Notes under the pieces: model-generated | The model's database searches: none | What the model was told of the DNA's origin: nothing | What the model saw: only the letters and a program-made list of their open reading frames with translations | Assembly (NCBI GenBank): GCA_027490995.1 | Contig: JAIXWY010000014.1 | Location: 1-42,124, forward strand | Length of the DNA: 42,124 bases | Direction: 5' to 3' | Source: Opitutaceae bacterium | Lineage (GTDB): Bacteria > Verrucomicrobiota > Verrucomicrobiia > Opitutales > Opitutaceae | Shown: positions 24,666-33,506 of the stretch, in pieces | Layout: every line of letters begins with the position of its first letter | How positions within the stretch are numbered: position 1 is the stretch's first letter | Translations under genes and position numbers: made by a program

Positions 24666-25808
24666 TCAGCGCGGTGCCACTGCCGGGGCCTCGGTCGAAA
24701 GGCAACGCACCGCCAGATCCCGCAGGACTTCCTCCTGCTCATGGGGGCGGCGGATGATTTCCTCGAAGGCCACGATGAACTCCTGCTGGTTGTCGATCAG
24801 TCGGCGCAGGGAGGGAAGCCGCGACTCGGTCGCGAGCTTGCCCACATACCACGCGTTCTGGGTGAAGAGATTGAAGGAGCTCTTCTCGGTCGCGCCGACA
24901 AACCGCGGCCCGTGCGTCGCGGCCGCCTTCGGCAGGCCATCGAGCCCGCGCGGGCCGAGTCGGACCTCGCCCGCATCGACGAGGGCACGGACCTGCAGCA
25001 GAATCCGGTTGCGGTTCTGAAGCGCCGCGAGAATCGGCCGCGCGTCACCTCCGGCAAAGAAGTGCCGATGCAGCGCCGCAAGGGTCCAGGGCAGGTCGCC
25101 CTTGAAAAAGGCCTCGGCCGCCTCGAAAAAATCTCCCTCGGCGACATTCGGGGTCAGCTCCGCGACGTGCGCCTCCTCGATCCGCGCCGCACCACCAGCA
25201 CCACCGGCCGGGGCGTCCCCGACGTAGGTCGCGAGCTTGCGCACTTCCTCAAGCAAGAGGCGCGCATTGGCGCCTACCTTGGCCAGCAACAATTCCATTG
25301 CTCCGGGCCCCATCGTGACGCCGAGCGACCGGGCTTCAGCGAGGACGACGCCCGCCAGCGCCTCGGCGCCGGATTCGCCGTCGCCGCCGACCAGCTGGAA
25401 ATCGGCCTGCTTCTCGCACCACTTCGGAAAGGAACGCCGCCGATCCACCGGGGCCGCCGTCACCAGCACCGCCACCTCATCCGGATTCAGCGCGGCGAGG
25501 ATCGCCTGCAGGTCGGCCACCGCAGCCAGCGTGCTCTCGGCGCGACCCGTCACCGTATCGGCTAGGAAATTCACGTCCTTCAGCCACACCAGTCGGCGAC
25601 CACCGAACATCGATACCGTCTGCACGCTCTCGCGGAAGCGGTTCACCGCCGCCTCCACTTCACCCACATTGTTGGCAAAGCCGCTGATCACTTCGCGGGA
25701 AAACTCGTCGGGGATTTCCGCAACGAGTTTCGAATGGATCTCACGGCCCACCCGCCCGACGAGGAAATCATCCGCTCCGCAGATGAAGGTGAAGTTCTTG
25801 CCGGCCAT
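24666..25808 (-). CDS. holA: DNA polymerase III subunit delta
   Basis: The delta subunit opens the sliding clamp and is part of the clamp loader. From ATG 25808 (MAGKNFTFICGADDFLVGRV) it has 380 residues. The N-terminal domain shows the family's start (F-ICGADDFLV), the clamp-contact helix region (SVQTVSMFGGRRLVWLKDVN), the segment LVTAAPVDRRRSFPKWCEKQ, the AAA+-like domain II (LLAKVGANARLLLEEVRKLA) and domain III (DARPILAALQNRNRILLQVR). Upstream codons to 25901 give a low-complexity extension with no family match. Length fits the family. Confidence 0.88.
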   Translation of the reverse strand: MAGKNFTFICGADDFLVGRVGREIHSKLVAEIPDEFSREVISGFANNVGEVEAAVNRFRESVQTVSMFGGRRLVWLKDVNFLADTVTGRAESTLAAVADLQAILAALNPDEVAVLVTAAPVDRRRSFPKWCEKQADFQLVGGDGESGAEALAGVVLAEARSLGVTMGPGAMELLLAKVGANARLLLEEVRKLATYVGDAPAGGAGGAARIEEAHVAELTPNVAEGDFFEAAEAFFKGDLPWTLAALHRHFFAGGDARPILAALQNRNRILLQVRALVDAGEVRLGPRGLDGLPKAAATHGPRFVGATEKSSFNLFTQNAWYVGKLATESRLPSLRRLIDNQQEFIVAFEEIIRRPHEQEEVLRDLAVRCLSTEAPAVAPR

Positions 25809-26284
25809 GCAGCGATCTCCGGCTCTGCGGGCCGGGGAGTCAAACTCCGGCTGAGCAAAGGTCGCTCTCCACCCAGATGGCGGCGCAGCCGCGAACCGCA
25901 CTTCCTACGGCTGCGGCACGCCTTCAGGGGGGTACGGCACAGATCACTTTCCCGGTGAATGCTCCGCTGCCTCCCCGGCTCCCTTCCACGCGCGCAATGG
26001 ACCAGTCCGCTGCTCCCGCACCCCCGGCCGAGCGCGCACGGCAGCATGGCGGAGCGCCCTGAGCGTGGCCTTGGTCTCCGTAATCACGGACTCAGGTCCC
26101 AGCGGGCGCGCGTAGCCGAGATCGAGCCTTGCCGCCTTCACGTTTTTTAGCACCCCGGCCGGACGGAAAATCAATGGCAAGAACGTGGAGAGCGAAAGTG
26201 GGAGAACGCGGAATGAACATTCAAGACCCCAACGTTGTCTTTTAAGTGTCGCGTCATGAGGATCCCACCCAGCGCGCGCTTCTC
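25809..26284. other. Intergenic region between divergent genes
   Basis: A 476-base gap between holA (leftward) and the LtaS-like gene (rightward). Short open frames on both strands (about 60-80 codons) look random and unrelated to known families; in particular I see no LptE-like gene, often found beside holA. A ten-codon frame with ATG at about 26213 ends shortly before the LtaS-like gene and could act as a leader peptide, but this is weak. Confidence 0.35.
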
Positions 26285-28372
26285 ATGCCCGACCCCTTAC
26301 AACTCTCTGCATCCCGTGTCGGGTTTCGGCTGCAATCTTGGCTGAGTCGGCGGCTGAGCCGTCGCCACGGGGTCCTCTGGATCTTTCTCACGGTGTTTGC
26401 CGTGGTGAGCTTGGCCACGCGCGTGGGCCTGCTGGTCGTGTCGGCGAAGAGCGTCACTTGGGACATCAGCCTCCTGGGCGCCTTTTCGCTCGGTCTGGTG
26501 TTTGACGCCGCCACGGCGGTGCTGATCGCAGCGCCCCTCGCGATCTTCCTTGCGGTGCTGCCGGGCCGCGCATTCGCGAGTCGGTGGGTGCGGGGGGGGC
26601 TGCATCTCGCGCTGGCGGGTACTTTCGCGCTGCTGCTGTTCGGCGCGGTGGCGGAGTTTTTGTTCTGGGACGAATTCAGCGTCCGTTTCAACTTCATCGC
26701 GGTCGACTACCTCGTCTACACGACCGAGGTCTTGGCCAACATCCGCGAGTCGTACCCGCTTCCCGCCATCTTCGCCGGGATCGCCGTGGGGGCCTTCGCG
26801 GGTTACGCGCTGCTCCGGCGTACCGACTGGGTGGACCGGTGGCTGGCGCATGCGCCGGAATCGATGGGGCGTCGCTGGTTGAGCGCGGGTGCCTGGACCG
26901 CGAGCGCGATGGCACTCGCGGTGGGGCTCGACTCCAATCAGATCCCGGCCTTCGCAAACACCTTCAACCGCGAGTTGGGGAAGAACGGCCTGTGGTCGCT
27001 CTTTGCCGCCTTCCGTAACAACGAACTCGATTACCGTGAGTTCTATGCGGTGATCCCGACCGAAGACGCGTTCGCCAAGCTCCGCAGTGAATTGTCCGCG
27101 GATCGCTCACTTCCGCTGCCCGGCACACCGGCCCACGACACGCTGCGCTGGGTTCCCGCGCCCCGGCCCGGCGACCCGGAGCTTCGCCCCAACGTTATCC
27201 AGATCACAGTCGAGAGCCTGAGCGCCGAATTCCTTTCGACGTTCAATCCGGCCTCGCGGCTCACCCCAGAGTTGCAGGCGATCTCACCGCAGAGCCTCGT
27301 CTTCACGCAGTTCTACGCCACCGGCACCCGCACAGACCGCGGCATGGAGGCGCTCACGCTCTCTCTGCCCCCGACGCCGGGCCGCTCGCTGATCAAGCGC
27401 CCGCGCAACGCGGACCTCTTCACGCTGGGCAGCGTCTTCCGCAGCCGCGGCTACGACACGGCGTTCATCTACGGGGGCTACGGCTACTTCGACAACATGA
27501 ACGCGTTCTTCGGGGGCAACGGCTACCGGGTCGTAGACCGCGCGTCCGTCGCCGATTCCGATATCACGTTCGCGAACGCCTGGGGTGCCTGCGACGGCGA
27601 CCTCTACCGTTGGACCCTGCGCGAGGCCGACGCGGCGGCGGCAAAAGGGCAGCCGTTTCACTTCTTCGTGATGACCACGTCGAACCACCGCCCCTTCACC
27701 TATCCGGAAGGGAAGATCGACCTGCCGTCGAAGGTCTCAGGGCGCGATGGCGCGGTGAAGTACACGGACTATGCGATCGGCGAATTCCTGCGCGCCGCCG
27801 CCACCAAGCCTTGGTACCGCAACACCGTCTTCGTCATCGTCGCCGACCACTGTGCCGCGGTGGCCGGCCAGGCCGCCCTGCCCGTCCAGCATTACCACAT
27901 TCCCCTGATGATTTTCTCACCCGGCGGCCAGATCGCGCCGGGGCAGGTGAACGACCTGATGAGCCAGGTGGACTACGCCCCCACGTTGCTCGGTCTTCTG
28001 AACTGGTCGTACGCCTCCCGCTTCTTCGGCTGGGACGTCCTGCACGCCTCCGGCGACCGCCGCGCACTGATCGGAAACTACCAGCGCGTCGGCCTGTACG
28101 AACCCGGCGTGCTCACAGTCCTCCGCCCGCGTCGCGGCGTGGATCACTACGGCTACGATCCGAGCACCTTCGCCCTCACGCCACGAACACCAGATACGGA
28201 TCAGGTGCAGGAAACCATTTCGTACTACCAGGTCGCAAGTCACCTCTACCGGGAAGGACTCTATCGCTCCATCTCGACCGAGGAGCAGGCCCAGTACGGC
28301 GCCACCGCCACGGTGCGTCGCACGGCCCACGCCGAATCCCGCTTTGCTTCCTCACACCGAGCCGCTCGGTGA
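26285..28372 (+). CDS. LtaS/MdoB-type membrane phosphotransferase (sulfatase fold)
   Basis: An alkaline-phosphatase-superfamily membrane enzyme of about 695 residues that would transfer phosphoglycerol, phosphoethanolamine or a similar head group to an envelope polymer. Five N-terminal membrane segments lie within residues 30-225. The periplasmic sulfatase domain (about 305-600) has metal ligand Glu in NVIQITVESLSAEF, the catalytic Thr in ATGTRTDRGMEALTLS, FIYGGYGYFDNMNAFF, the MTTSNHRPFTYPEG motif and IVADHCAAVAG with metal-binding Asp-His. A GTG at 26246 would add 13 residues; neither start has a clear ribosome site. The outer-membrane-like gene follows after four bases, and a PAP2 gene after that, forming a cassette. 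The substrate is unknown. Confidence 0.88.
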   Translation: MPDPLQLSASRVGFRLQSWLSRRLSRRHGVLWIFLTVFAVVSLATRVGLLVVSAKSVTWDISLLGAFSLGLVFDAATAVLIAAPLAIFLAVLPGRAFASRWVRGGLHLALAGTFALLLFGAVAEFLFWDEFSVRFNFIAVDYLVYTTEVLANIRESYPLPAIFAGIAVGAFAGYALLRRTDWVDRWLAHAPESMGRRWLSAGAWTASAMALAVGLDSNQIPAFANTFNRELGKNGLWSLFAAFRNNELDYREFYAVIPTEDAFAKLRSELSADRSLPLPGTPAHDTLRWVPAPRPGDPELRPNVIQITVESLSAEFLSTFNPASRLTPELQAISPQSLVFTQFYATGTRTDRGMEALTLSLPPTPGRSLIKRPRNADLFTLGSVFRSRGYDTAFIYGGYGYFDNMNAFFGGNGYRVVDRASVADSDITFANAWGACDGDLYRWTLREADAAAAKGQPFHFFVMTTSNHRPFTYPEGKIDLPSKVSGRDGAVKYTDYAIGEFLRAAATKPWYRNTVFVIVADHCAAVAGQAALPVQHYHIPLMIFSPGGQIAPGQVNDLMSQVDYAPTLLGLLNWSYASRFFGWDVLHASGDRRALIGNYQRVGLYEPGVLTVLRPRRGVDHYGYDPSTFALTPRTPDTDQVQETISYYQVASHLYREGLYRSISTEEQAQYGATATVRRTAHAESRFASSHRAAR

Positions 28373-28376
28373 TGCC

Positions 28377-29330
28377 ATGCCCACACTCCTTCGTTCATCC
28401 GCCCCCGTAGCGTTTTCGCCCTGGCGCCGTTGCGGCCACGCTCTCGTCGTCGCGCTGAGCCTCGGCCTGCTTGTCGGAGCGCTGGATGCCGCTCCGGCGG
28501 GGTCCGCCTCGACCGACGGCGCCGCTCCACGTTCCGACTCCGCCCTCAGGATGAGCGGCGTCTTCACCGCAAACTTGCCGAACACCGAGAGGCGAAACGC
28601 CCTCCGCTTCACCTTCAATCCGAGGTTCGGCGATCTCGGGAAGTATGACCATCTCCGCATTCCGGTCGGGCTCCGCTACGGGCTCACCGAACGCTGGGAG
28701 ATCCTCGGGGACGTCACCGGCTACGTATCCCACGGCCTGAGCGGCACCGCGATCGGAACCGAACTCGGTCTTGCCGAAATGCACCTCGGCACGAAGTACA
28801 ATCTCGGAGAACGCGTGCTGGCGGGGTGGGATACCGGGCTCGGCATCGACTACTTTGGCGTCCTTGGCAATCCGCCCTCCGAACTCATCGACGGACTCGA
28901 GCACGTGATGCCATATGTCACCTTCTCCCGCTATCTCGCCGACCTGCCCAGCGTGCGTGTTTTCTGGTCAGTCGGTGGTGACATCGTTTCGCCATCGCAC
29001 GCCTCCGGCACCCGGAAGGAAAATCAACTGACCGACGATGCGTTTCTCGGCTCCGCCGGCTTGGTCTGGGATCTGGGCTCGTTGCATGCGACGTTCCAGA
29101 CGGACTTCGGGACCACTCGCGCATTCGGAGGATCCAGCAACGATGCGGTCACCTTCCGGCCCGGACTGCTCTGGGAGTTACCCCAGCGGTGGACCCCGAC
29201 GCAGGGGCGCTGGCTCATCGGCACCGGCCTGCGCACGACGCTCGGCCCGGACGGCACCTCCTCGTCGCTCTCGGTCAAGGTCCGAGTCGATTCCAACCTC
29301 AAGCATTGGTGGCGGCGTCACTTCAACTGA
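28377..29330 (+). CDS. Putative outer-membrane beta-barrel protein
   Basis: A 317-residue exported protein. A basic N-terminus and hydrophobic core (residues about 22-38, ALVVALSLGLLVGALDA) form a signal peptide. The rest is rich in alternating aromatic and polar strands: RFTFNPRFGDLGKYDHLRIP, RYGLTERWEILGDVTGYVSH and PGLLWELPQRWTPTQG. The protein ends with Phe-Asn (HFN), close to the aromatic C-terminus of outer-membrane barrels. The pattern resembles the MetA-pathway/transporter barrel family, but I cannot assign it firmly. It lies between the LtaS-like and PAP2 genes with gaps of 4 and 11 bases and should be co-transcribed. Confidence 0.72.
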   Translation: MPTLLRSSAPVAFSPWRRCGHALVVALSLGLLVGALDAAPAGSASTDGAAPRSDSALRMSGVFTANLPNTERRNALRFTFNPRFGDLGKYDHLRIPVGLRYGLTERWEILGDVTGYVSHGLSGTAIGTELGLAEMHLGTKYNLGERVLAGWDTGLGIDYFGVLGNPPSELIDGLEHVMPYVTFSRYLADLPSVRVFWSVGGDIVSPSHASGTRKENQLTDDAFLGSAGLVWDLGSLHATFQTDFGTTRAFGGSSNDAVTFRPGLLWELPQRWTPTQGRWLIGTGLRTTLGPDGTSSSLSVKVRVDSNLKHWWRRHFN

Positions 29331-29341
29331 AGTCGGGACGG

Positions 29342-30079
29342 ATGAGTACAGTTCGCCCACCCACGCCACCCGCATCGTATCCCCTCCGGCGGACACTCTG
29401 GCCGTGCGTCGCTGCTCTCCTCGGCGTCGTCCTCGTCGCAGAGTTCACCTCCCTCGATCTCTGGGTGCAGGATGCCTGCTATGACTTTGCCGCCGGCCAA
29501 TGGCGAGTGGACGAGAACGCCAGCCTCCCGAAAGCCTTGTTCTACACCGGACCGAAGGCCCTGCTCATCGCCTTTGGCCTCGCGTGCATCGCGTTGCTCG
29601 TCGGACCCGCCGGCTGGCGGCGCCGGTTCGGGCTCGCGCACCGGCGCCGGGAACTGGCCACCGTGATCATCTGCCTCGGTCTGGGCCCGTACCTGATCGG
29701 CTTGGCGAAGGCGAATACCAACATGTTCTGCCCGTACGAGCTCACCCGTTACGGCGGGGACGTGCCCTACGTGAAGCTCTTTGAACGTTTCCCGGAGCAC
29801 CTCCGCCCGGAGCGTCGCGGGGTGTGTTTCCCCGCCGGCCATGCCAGCGGCGGGTTTGCCCTGCTCGCCCTCTCCGGTCTCGCCGCGACCCGCCGGGGAC
29901 GTTTGCTCGGTCTTGCCGTCGGTCTCGCCGTCGGATCATGGATGGGGATCTACCAAATGCTCAAGGGCGCCCACTACCTGAGCCACACGCTGATCACCGT
30001 CCTGCTGGTGTGGCTGCTGTTCCTCGCCTGCCGCGCCGTTCTCGAGCGCGCGTGGCGGAAAGCGCCAGACTCACCCTAG
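29342..30079 (+). CDS. PAP2-family membrane phosphatase
   Basis: A membrane acid phosphatase of 245 residues with about six membrane segments. The three phosphatase motifs are recognisable: KANTNMFCPYELTRYGG (motif 1), CFPAGHASGGFALLAL (PSGH-like motif 2 with His) and KGAHYLSHTLITVLL (motif 3 with His). Motif 1 has Cys-Pro where many members have Arg-Pro. Family members remove phosphate from lipid A, undecaprenyl diphosphate, phosphatidate or phosphatidylglycerol phosphate. Following the LtaS-like and barrel genes, it probably recycles or trims a phosphate on an envelope lipid. ATG 29342 opens MSTVRPPTPPASYPLRR. Confidence 0.85.
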   Translation: MSTVRPPTPPASYPLRRTLWPCVAALLGVVLVAEFTSLDLWVQDACYDFAAGQWRVDENASLPKALFYTGPKALLIAFGLACIALLVGPAGWRRRFGLAHRRRELATVIICLGLGPYLIGLAKANTNMFCPYELTRYGGDVPYVKLFERFPEHLRPERRGVCFPAGHASGGFALLALSGLAATRRGRLLGLAVGLAVGSWMGIYQMLKGAHYLSHTLITVLLVWLLFLACRAVLERAWRKAPDSP

Positions 30080-30155
30080 GCAAGGCCCGCAGGATGAACT
30101 AAAATTCATCTCTGCTTCACGTTGGGTTCATCGAAGCCGTCCAACATGGACGGCG

Positions 30156-30719
30156 ATGAAACGGCCTCTTCCCCGAATTCTCCTGCTGCTCGGCCTCGCG
30201 ACCAGCGTGGTCGTCGCACGACCGACCCTGAGCGTCGAACCGGCGCGCTCGTCCGTGTCCGTCGACGTTCGCGCCACCGGCGACTCGTTCACCGCAACGC
30301 TCACGGGCTTCAGCGCCGCGATCGCGCTCGACGATGCCAACACCGTACCGTCCACCGCCACGGTCTCGTTCCAAGTTGCCGACCTCAAAACCGGCAACGA
30401 CAAGCGCGATCGCAAGATGAACGCATGGTTTGAGTCGGACCGGTTTCCCCAGGGCCTCTTTCAACTGCAGCAACTCACCCGCGAGGGGAGCTCCGACCGC
30501 TACCGGGCGGCTGGCGTGCTCACGCTACACGGGCAAGCGAAGGCGGTGGAGTTTCCGTTGACGATCGTACCGTCCGCGGACGCGTGGAGCTTCGATGGCG
30601 AGGCGGTGATCGACACCCGCGACTTCGGACTTCCGATCATCCGCATGTTCGGGCTCCTCACCGTCGATCCGCAAGTAAAGGTGCGCTTCCACCTCCAGGC
30701 CAAAACCTCCGAATCCTAA
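30156..30719 (+). CDS. YceI-family periplasmic protein
   Basis: A 187-residue exported lipocalin-like protein. Signal peptide at residues 1-22 (MKRPLPRILLLLGLATSVVV). The YceI pattern follows: LSVEPARSSVSVDVRATGDS, TGFSAAIALDDAN, VSFQVADLKTGNDKRDRKMN and AWFESDRFPQGLFQL, then the LTLHGQAKAVEFPLTI motif and DTRDFGLP near the end. Some YceI proteins bind polyisoprenoid chains. This fits the next gene, a prenyl diphosphate synthase three bases downstream. It appears to be the first gene of the cluster running to 39228; 77 bases separate it from the PAP2 gene. Confidence 0.93.
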   Translation: MKRPLPRILLLLGLATSVVVARPTLSVEPARSSVSVDVRATGDSFTATLTGFSAAIALDDANTVPSTATVSFQVADLKTGNDKRDRKMNAWFESDRFPQGLFQLQQLTREGSSDRYRAAGVLTLHGQAKAVEFPLTIVPSADAWSFDGEAVIDTRDFGLPIIRMFGLLTVDPQVKVRFHLQAKTSES

Positions 30720-30722
30720 GCC

Positions 30723-31664
30723 ATGCCTCATCGCACTCTTGGCGGCTCCGCCCGCCCCCGTTCAGACAGCTCGGAACGACTCACCGAACTGGTGGAGGCC
30801 TTGCAACGGAATGCCCCGACCGCGCCGGGCGTCGAGGCCCACCTGCATTCCGTGATCACCGACGCAGCCGCTCACCCCGGAAGGCTCGTTCGTGCACGCT
30901 TGGTTGACCTCGCGGCCCGAACCCACGGCCTCAGTGCGTCCGACGCCGAGCACCTCGCCTGCGCCGTGGAATTCCTTCATCTGGCCTCGCTGCTCATCGA
31001 CGATTTGCCGTGCATGGACGATGCCACCCATCGCCGCGGTCGACCCTGCGCGCACCGCATCCATGGCGAGGCGAGCACGATCCTGGCGGCGCTTGCGTTC
31101 ATCAATCGCGCCTACGCCCTCGCCAACCTGAGTTTCGCACGCCAGTCCGCCGAAATCCGCGTCGCGGCCATCGCCTGCCTCGACAGCTGCCTCGGCACCG
31201 CCGGGCTGGTGGGAGGGCAGGCCCTCGATCTTCGCTTCGCCGAAAGCCCGGGAACCGCACGCGACGTCAGCATCGTGGCCCTGCGCAAGACCGCCTCGCT
31301 CTTCTGGCTTGCCGTCCTACTCCCGGCCTTGCCAGCCACGCCTTCCGCCCGCGAGCTGCGGCTGCTCAAGGCACTCTGCATCTATTGGGGCCTTGCCTAT
31401 CAGGCCTCCGACGATCTCGCCGACCTCATCGGAGCCACCGCAACGACCGGCAAGACGCCTGGACGAGATCGCGCCCTCTCCCGCCCAAACCTGGCGGTCG
31501 CACTCGGCGTCCCGCCGACGCGCCAGCGCGTGGCACGACTCAGCGCGCTCGCTACGAAGACAATCCATTCACTGATCGGGGGCCACCCACGCTGGTCCTA
31601 CCTGACCGCGTTCCACGAGCACGTCGTGCCCAGCCCAGCCGGCGCACTCGTCAACGCCGCCTGA
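30723..31664 (+). CDS. Polyprenyl (geranyl/farnesyl-type) diphosphate synthase
   Basis: A trans-isoprenyl diphosphate synthase of 313 residues. It has the first aspartate-rich motif in LIDDLPCMDDATHRRGRP (DDxxxxD form typical of bacterial short-chain enzymes), GGQALDLRF, the KTxxLF-like RKTASLFWLA and the second motif SDDLADL (DDxxD). The final GKTPGRDRALSRPNL matches the usual GKxxGxDxxxxKxxy with Arg for Lys. A Ser/Arg-rich N-terminal tail of about 20 residues precedes it. Product length cannot be predicted with confidence. The start lies three bases after the YceI stop and the FtsX-like gene starts eight bases after its end. Confidence 0.9.
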   Translation: MPHRTLGGSARPRSDSSERLTELVEALQRNAPTAPGVEAHLHSVITDAAAHPGRLVRARLVDLAARTHGLSASDAEHLACAVEFLHLASLLIDDLPCMDDATHRRGRPCAHRIHGEASTILAALAFINRAYALANLSFARQSAEIRVAAIACLDSCLGTAGLVGGQALDLRFAESPGTARDVSIVALRKTASLFWLAVLLPALPATPSARELRLLKALCIYWGLAYQASDDLADLIGATATTGKTPGRDRALSRPNLAVALGVPPTRQRVARLSALATKTIHSLIGGHPRWSYLTAFHEHVVPSPAGALVNAA

Positions 31665-31672
31665 CTCCAGCG

Positions 31673-32785
31673 ATGCATTCCCTCTCGCTCGTCTTCACCA
31701 ATCTGCGGCGCCACCGCCTGCGCGCCCTGATCGGCGTCGCTGGTATCGCGTTTGGCGTCGCCGCCATGCTCACCATCCTCGGCATCGTCAACGGCGCGAT
31801 TGGCATGTTCGAACGCATCCTCTCCAGCGACAGCCACTACCTCGTCTTCGAACGCAACGTCTCGGACCTTTTCTTCAGCTCCGTCCCAGAGACCGACGCC
31901 CAGGACATCCGCGCGCTGCCTCACGTCGCCTCCGCTCATCCCCTTCTCTTCGGCGTCGTCTCGTCTCCAGGGTTTCCCGTCATCACGTGCTTCGGACTTG
32001 AGGCCGAGGATCCTCGGCTAACTCACGCAAAATGGCTCGAGGGCTCGCGAGAGCGCTTCGGTGCGAGCGAGGGCGAGATCTTCCTCGGTGCCCGAGCGGC
32101 TGATTTCCTCCACACCCCCACGGGCAAGGACCTCGCGATCGGTGCCCAGCATTACCGCGTGGCCGGGGTCGTCCGCACCGAGAATGGCTTCGAGGACGGC
32201 GGCGTCTTCCTGCCCCTGCGCTCCGCGCAGGCCTTCTTCCATCGTCCCGGTGTTTGCTCGGTGGTCGCCGTGACACTGCGCAACACCGCCGAGGGTGCCG
32301 CCTTCAAGCGCGCCGTCGAGGCCGCCCATCCCCGACTGATCGCGCTGGAAAACCGGGAGTTCAGCCAGAGCTACAATTCGTTCCGCATCCTCAAGATGAC
32401 CGCCTGGGCGGTGGGGCTCTGCGCTTTCCTGCTTGGTGGGCTCGGTGTCGCCAACACGATGTTGCTCTCCGTGTTCAGCCGGATCCGCGAGATCGCCGTG
32501 CTCCGCGTCTGCGGCTTCTCGCAGTGGCAGGTTTCCGCCCTCGTCCTCGGGGAGGCCACCGCGATCGCCTGCGCCGGCCTCGTCGTCGGCCTGCTCCTCG
32601 GTGGCGGCGTGCTGCTCGTGCTCCCCCACGCGCCCCAATTCCAAGGCTACGTCCAAGCCAACGTGAGCGGCTGGGTGCTCCTCGGCATCACGGCAACCGC
32701 CGTGGTCACCGCCGTCGCCGGCGCCATCTACCCCGCCCGGTTCGCCGGGCGCATCCAACCTGCGGAGGCCTTGCGCTATGAGTGA
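31673..32785 (+). CDS. FtsX/MacB-type ABC transporter permease
   Basis: A 370-residue permease of the MacB/LolC/FtsX type. The N-terminal membrane helix (about 18-40, LIGVAGIAFGVAAMLTIL) is preceded by the typical NLRRHRLRALI. A periplasmic MacB-core-like domain spans about 41-240. Three further helices sit between about 245 and 355 (MTAWAVGLCAFLLGGLGVAN, RIREIAVLRVCGFSQWQV, GWVLLGITATAVVTAVAGAI), and PAEALRYE is the family's standard C-terminus. Such systems transmit mechanical force or extrude lipoproteins and small molecules rather than importing. The partner ATPase gene overlaps its 3' end by eight bases. Confidence 0.93.
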   Translation: MHSLSLVFTNLRRHRLRALIGVAGIAFGVAAMLTILGIVNGAIGMFERILSSDSHYLVFERNVSDLFFSSVPETDAQDIRALPHVASAHPLLFGVVSSPGFPVITCFGLEAEDPRLTHAKWLEGSRERFGASEGEIFLGARAADFLHTPTGKDLAIGAQHYRVAGVVRTENGFEDGGVFLPLRSAQAFFHRPGVCSVVAVTLRNTAEGAAFKRAVEAAHPRLIALENREFSQSYNSFRILKMTAWAVGLCAFLLGGLGVANTMLLSVFSRIREIAVLRVCGFSQWQVSALVLGEATAIACAGLVVGLLLGGGVLLVLPHAPQFQGYVQANVSGWVLLGITATAVVTAVAGAIYPARFAGRIQPAEALRYE

Positions 32786-33458
32786 CCGTGGCAGCATCGT
32801 GGTCCGCGCACGACACGTGTGGAAGAGCTACGACCAAGGACGCGTCAGCGTCCTTCAGGATGCCTCGCTCGAGGTCCGCACGGGAGAGGTCGTCGCGCTG
32901 TGGGGTTCCTCCGGCTCCGGCAAGAGCACGCTGCTGCATCTGCTCGGCGGGCTCGATACGCCGGACCGCGGCGAACTCAGCGTCTGCGGGCTCGATCCGA
33001 CTCTCGAAGAAAACCGGCTCGAGCTGCGCCGCCGGCACTTGGGCTTCGTCTTTCAACTGCACAATCTCATCCCCGATCTCACCGTCGAGGAGAACATCCG
33101 GGTTCCCGCCCTCGCCCTCGGCCGCCCAGCCGGGGAGACCGCCGCACGAGTGCGCGATCTGGCGACACGCGTCGGCCTGCAACACCGTCTCGATCACCGC
33201 ATCCAGGATCTCTCCGGCGGCGAGCGCCAGCGCACCGCGATTTGCCGCGCGCTGCTCAACGCACCGGCGCTGCTGCTCGCCGACGAACCCACGGGCTCGC
33301 TCGATGAGGCCACCGGGGATTCCGTCTTCGCGCTGCTGCGTTCGCTCGCCCAACACGACCGCATCACGATCATCCTCGCCACGCACGAGCGCCGGTTCGC
33401 CGAGGCCTGCGACCGGATCATCCGGGTGCGCAGCGGACGGTTGCTGACCGATCTCTGA
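32778..33458 (+). CDS. LolD/MacB-type ABC transporter ATPase
   Basis: The ATP-binding partner of the FtsX-type permease, 226 residues. Walker A is WGSSGSGKST, the Q-loop lies in LGFVFQLHNLIPDLTVEENI, the signature is LSGGERQR, Walker B is ALLLADEPTGSLD and the switch His is in ILATHERRF. The FQxHxLIPxxTVxEN pattern is characteristic of the LolD/MacB/FtsE subgroup. The ATG overlaps the permease stop. No periplasmic adaptor (MacA-like) or TolC gene is adjacent, which makes the transport role unclear. Confidence 0.94.
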   Translation: MSDRGSIVVRARHVWKSYDQGRVSVLQDASLEVRTGEVVALWGSSGSGKSTLLHLLGGLDTPDRGELSVCGLDPTLEENRLELRRRHLGFVFQLHNLIPDLTVEENIRVPALALGRPAGETAARVRDLATRVGLQHRLDHRIQDLSGGERQRTAICRALLNAPALLLADEPTGSLDEATGDSVFALLRSLAQHDRITIILATHERRFAEACDRIIRVRSGRLLTDL

Positions 33459-33506
33459 TCCTGACGCTTGACCGAGCGGAGCCCGACGCGCTCCGCCGTG
33501 CCCACG

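Noticed and set aside
25944..26180. Minus-strand open frame upstream of holA as a possible lptE gene
   Set aside because: The translation lacks a lipoprotein signal and any LptE-like pattern.
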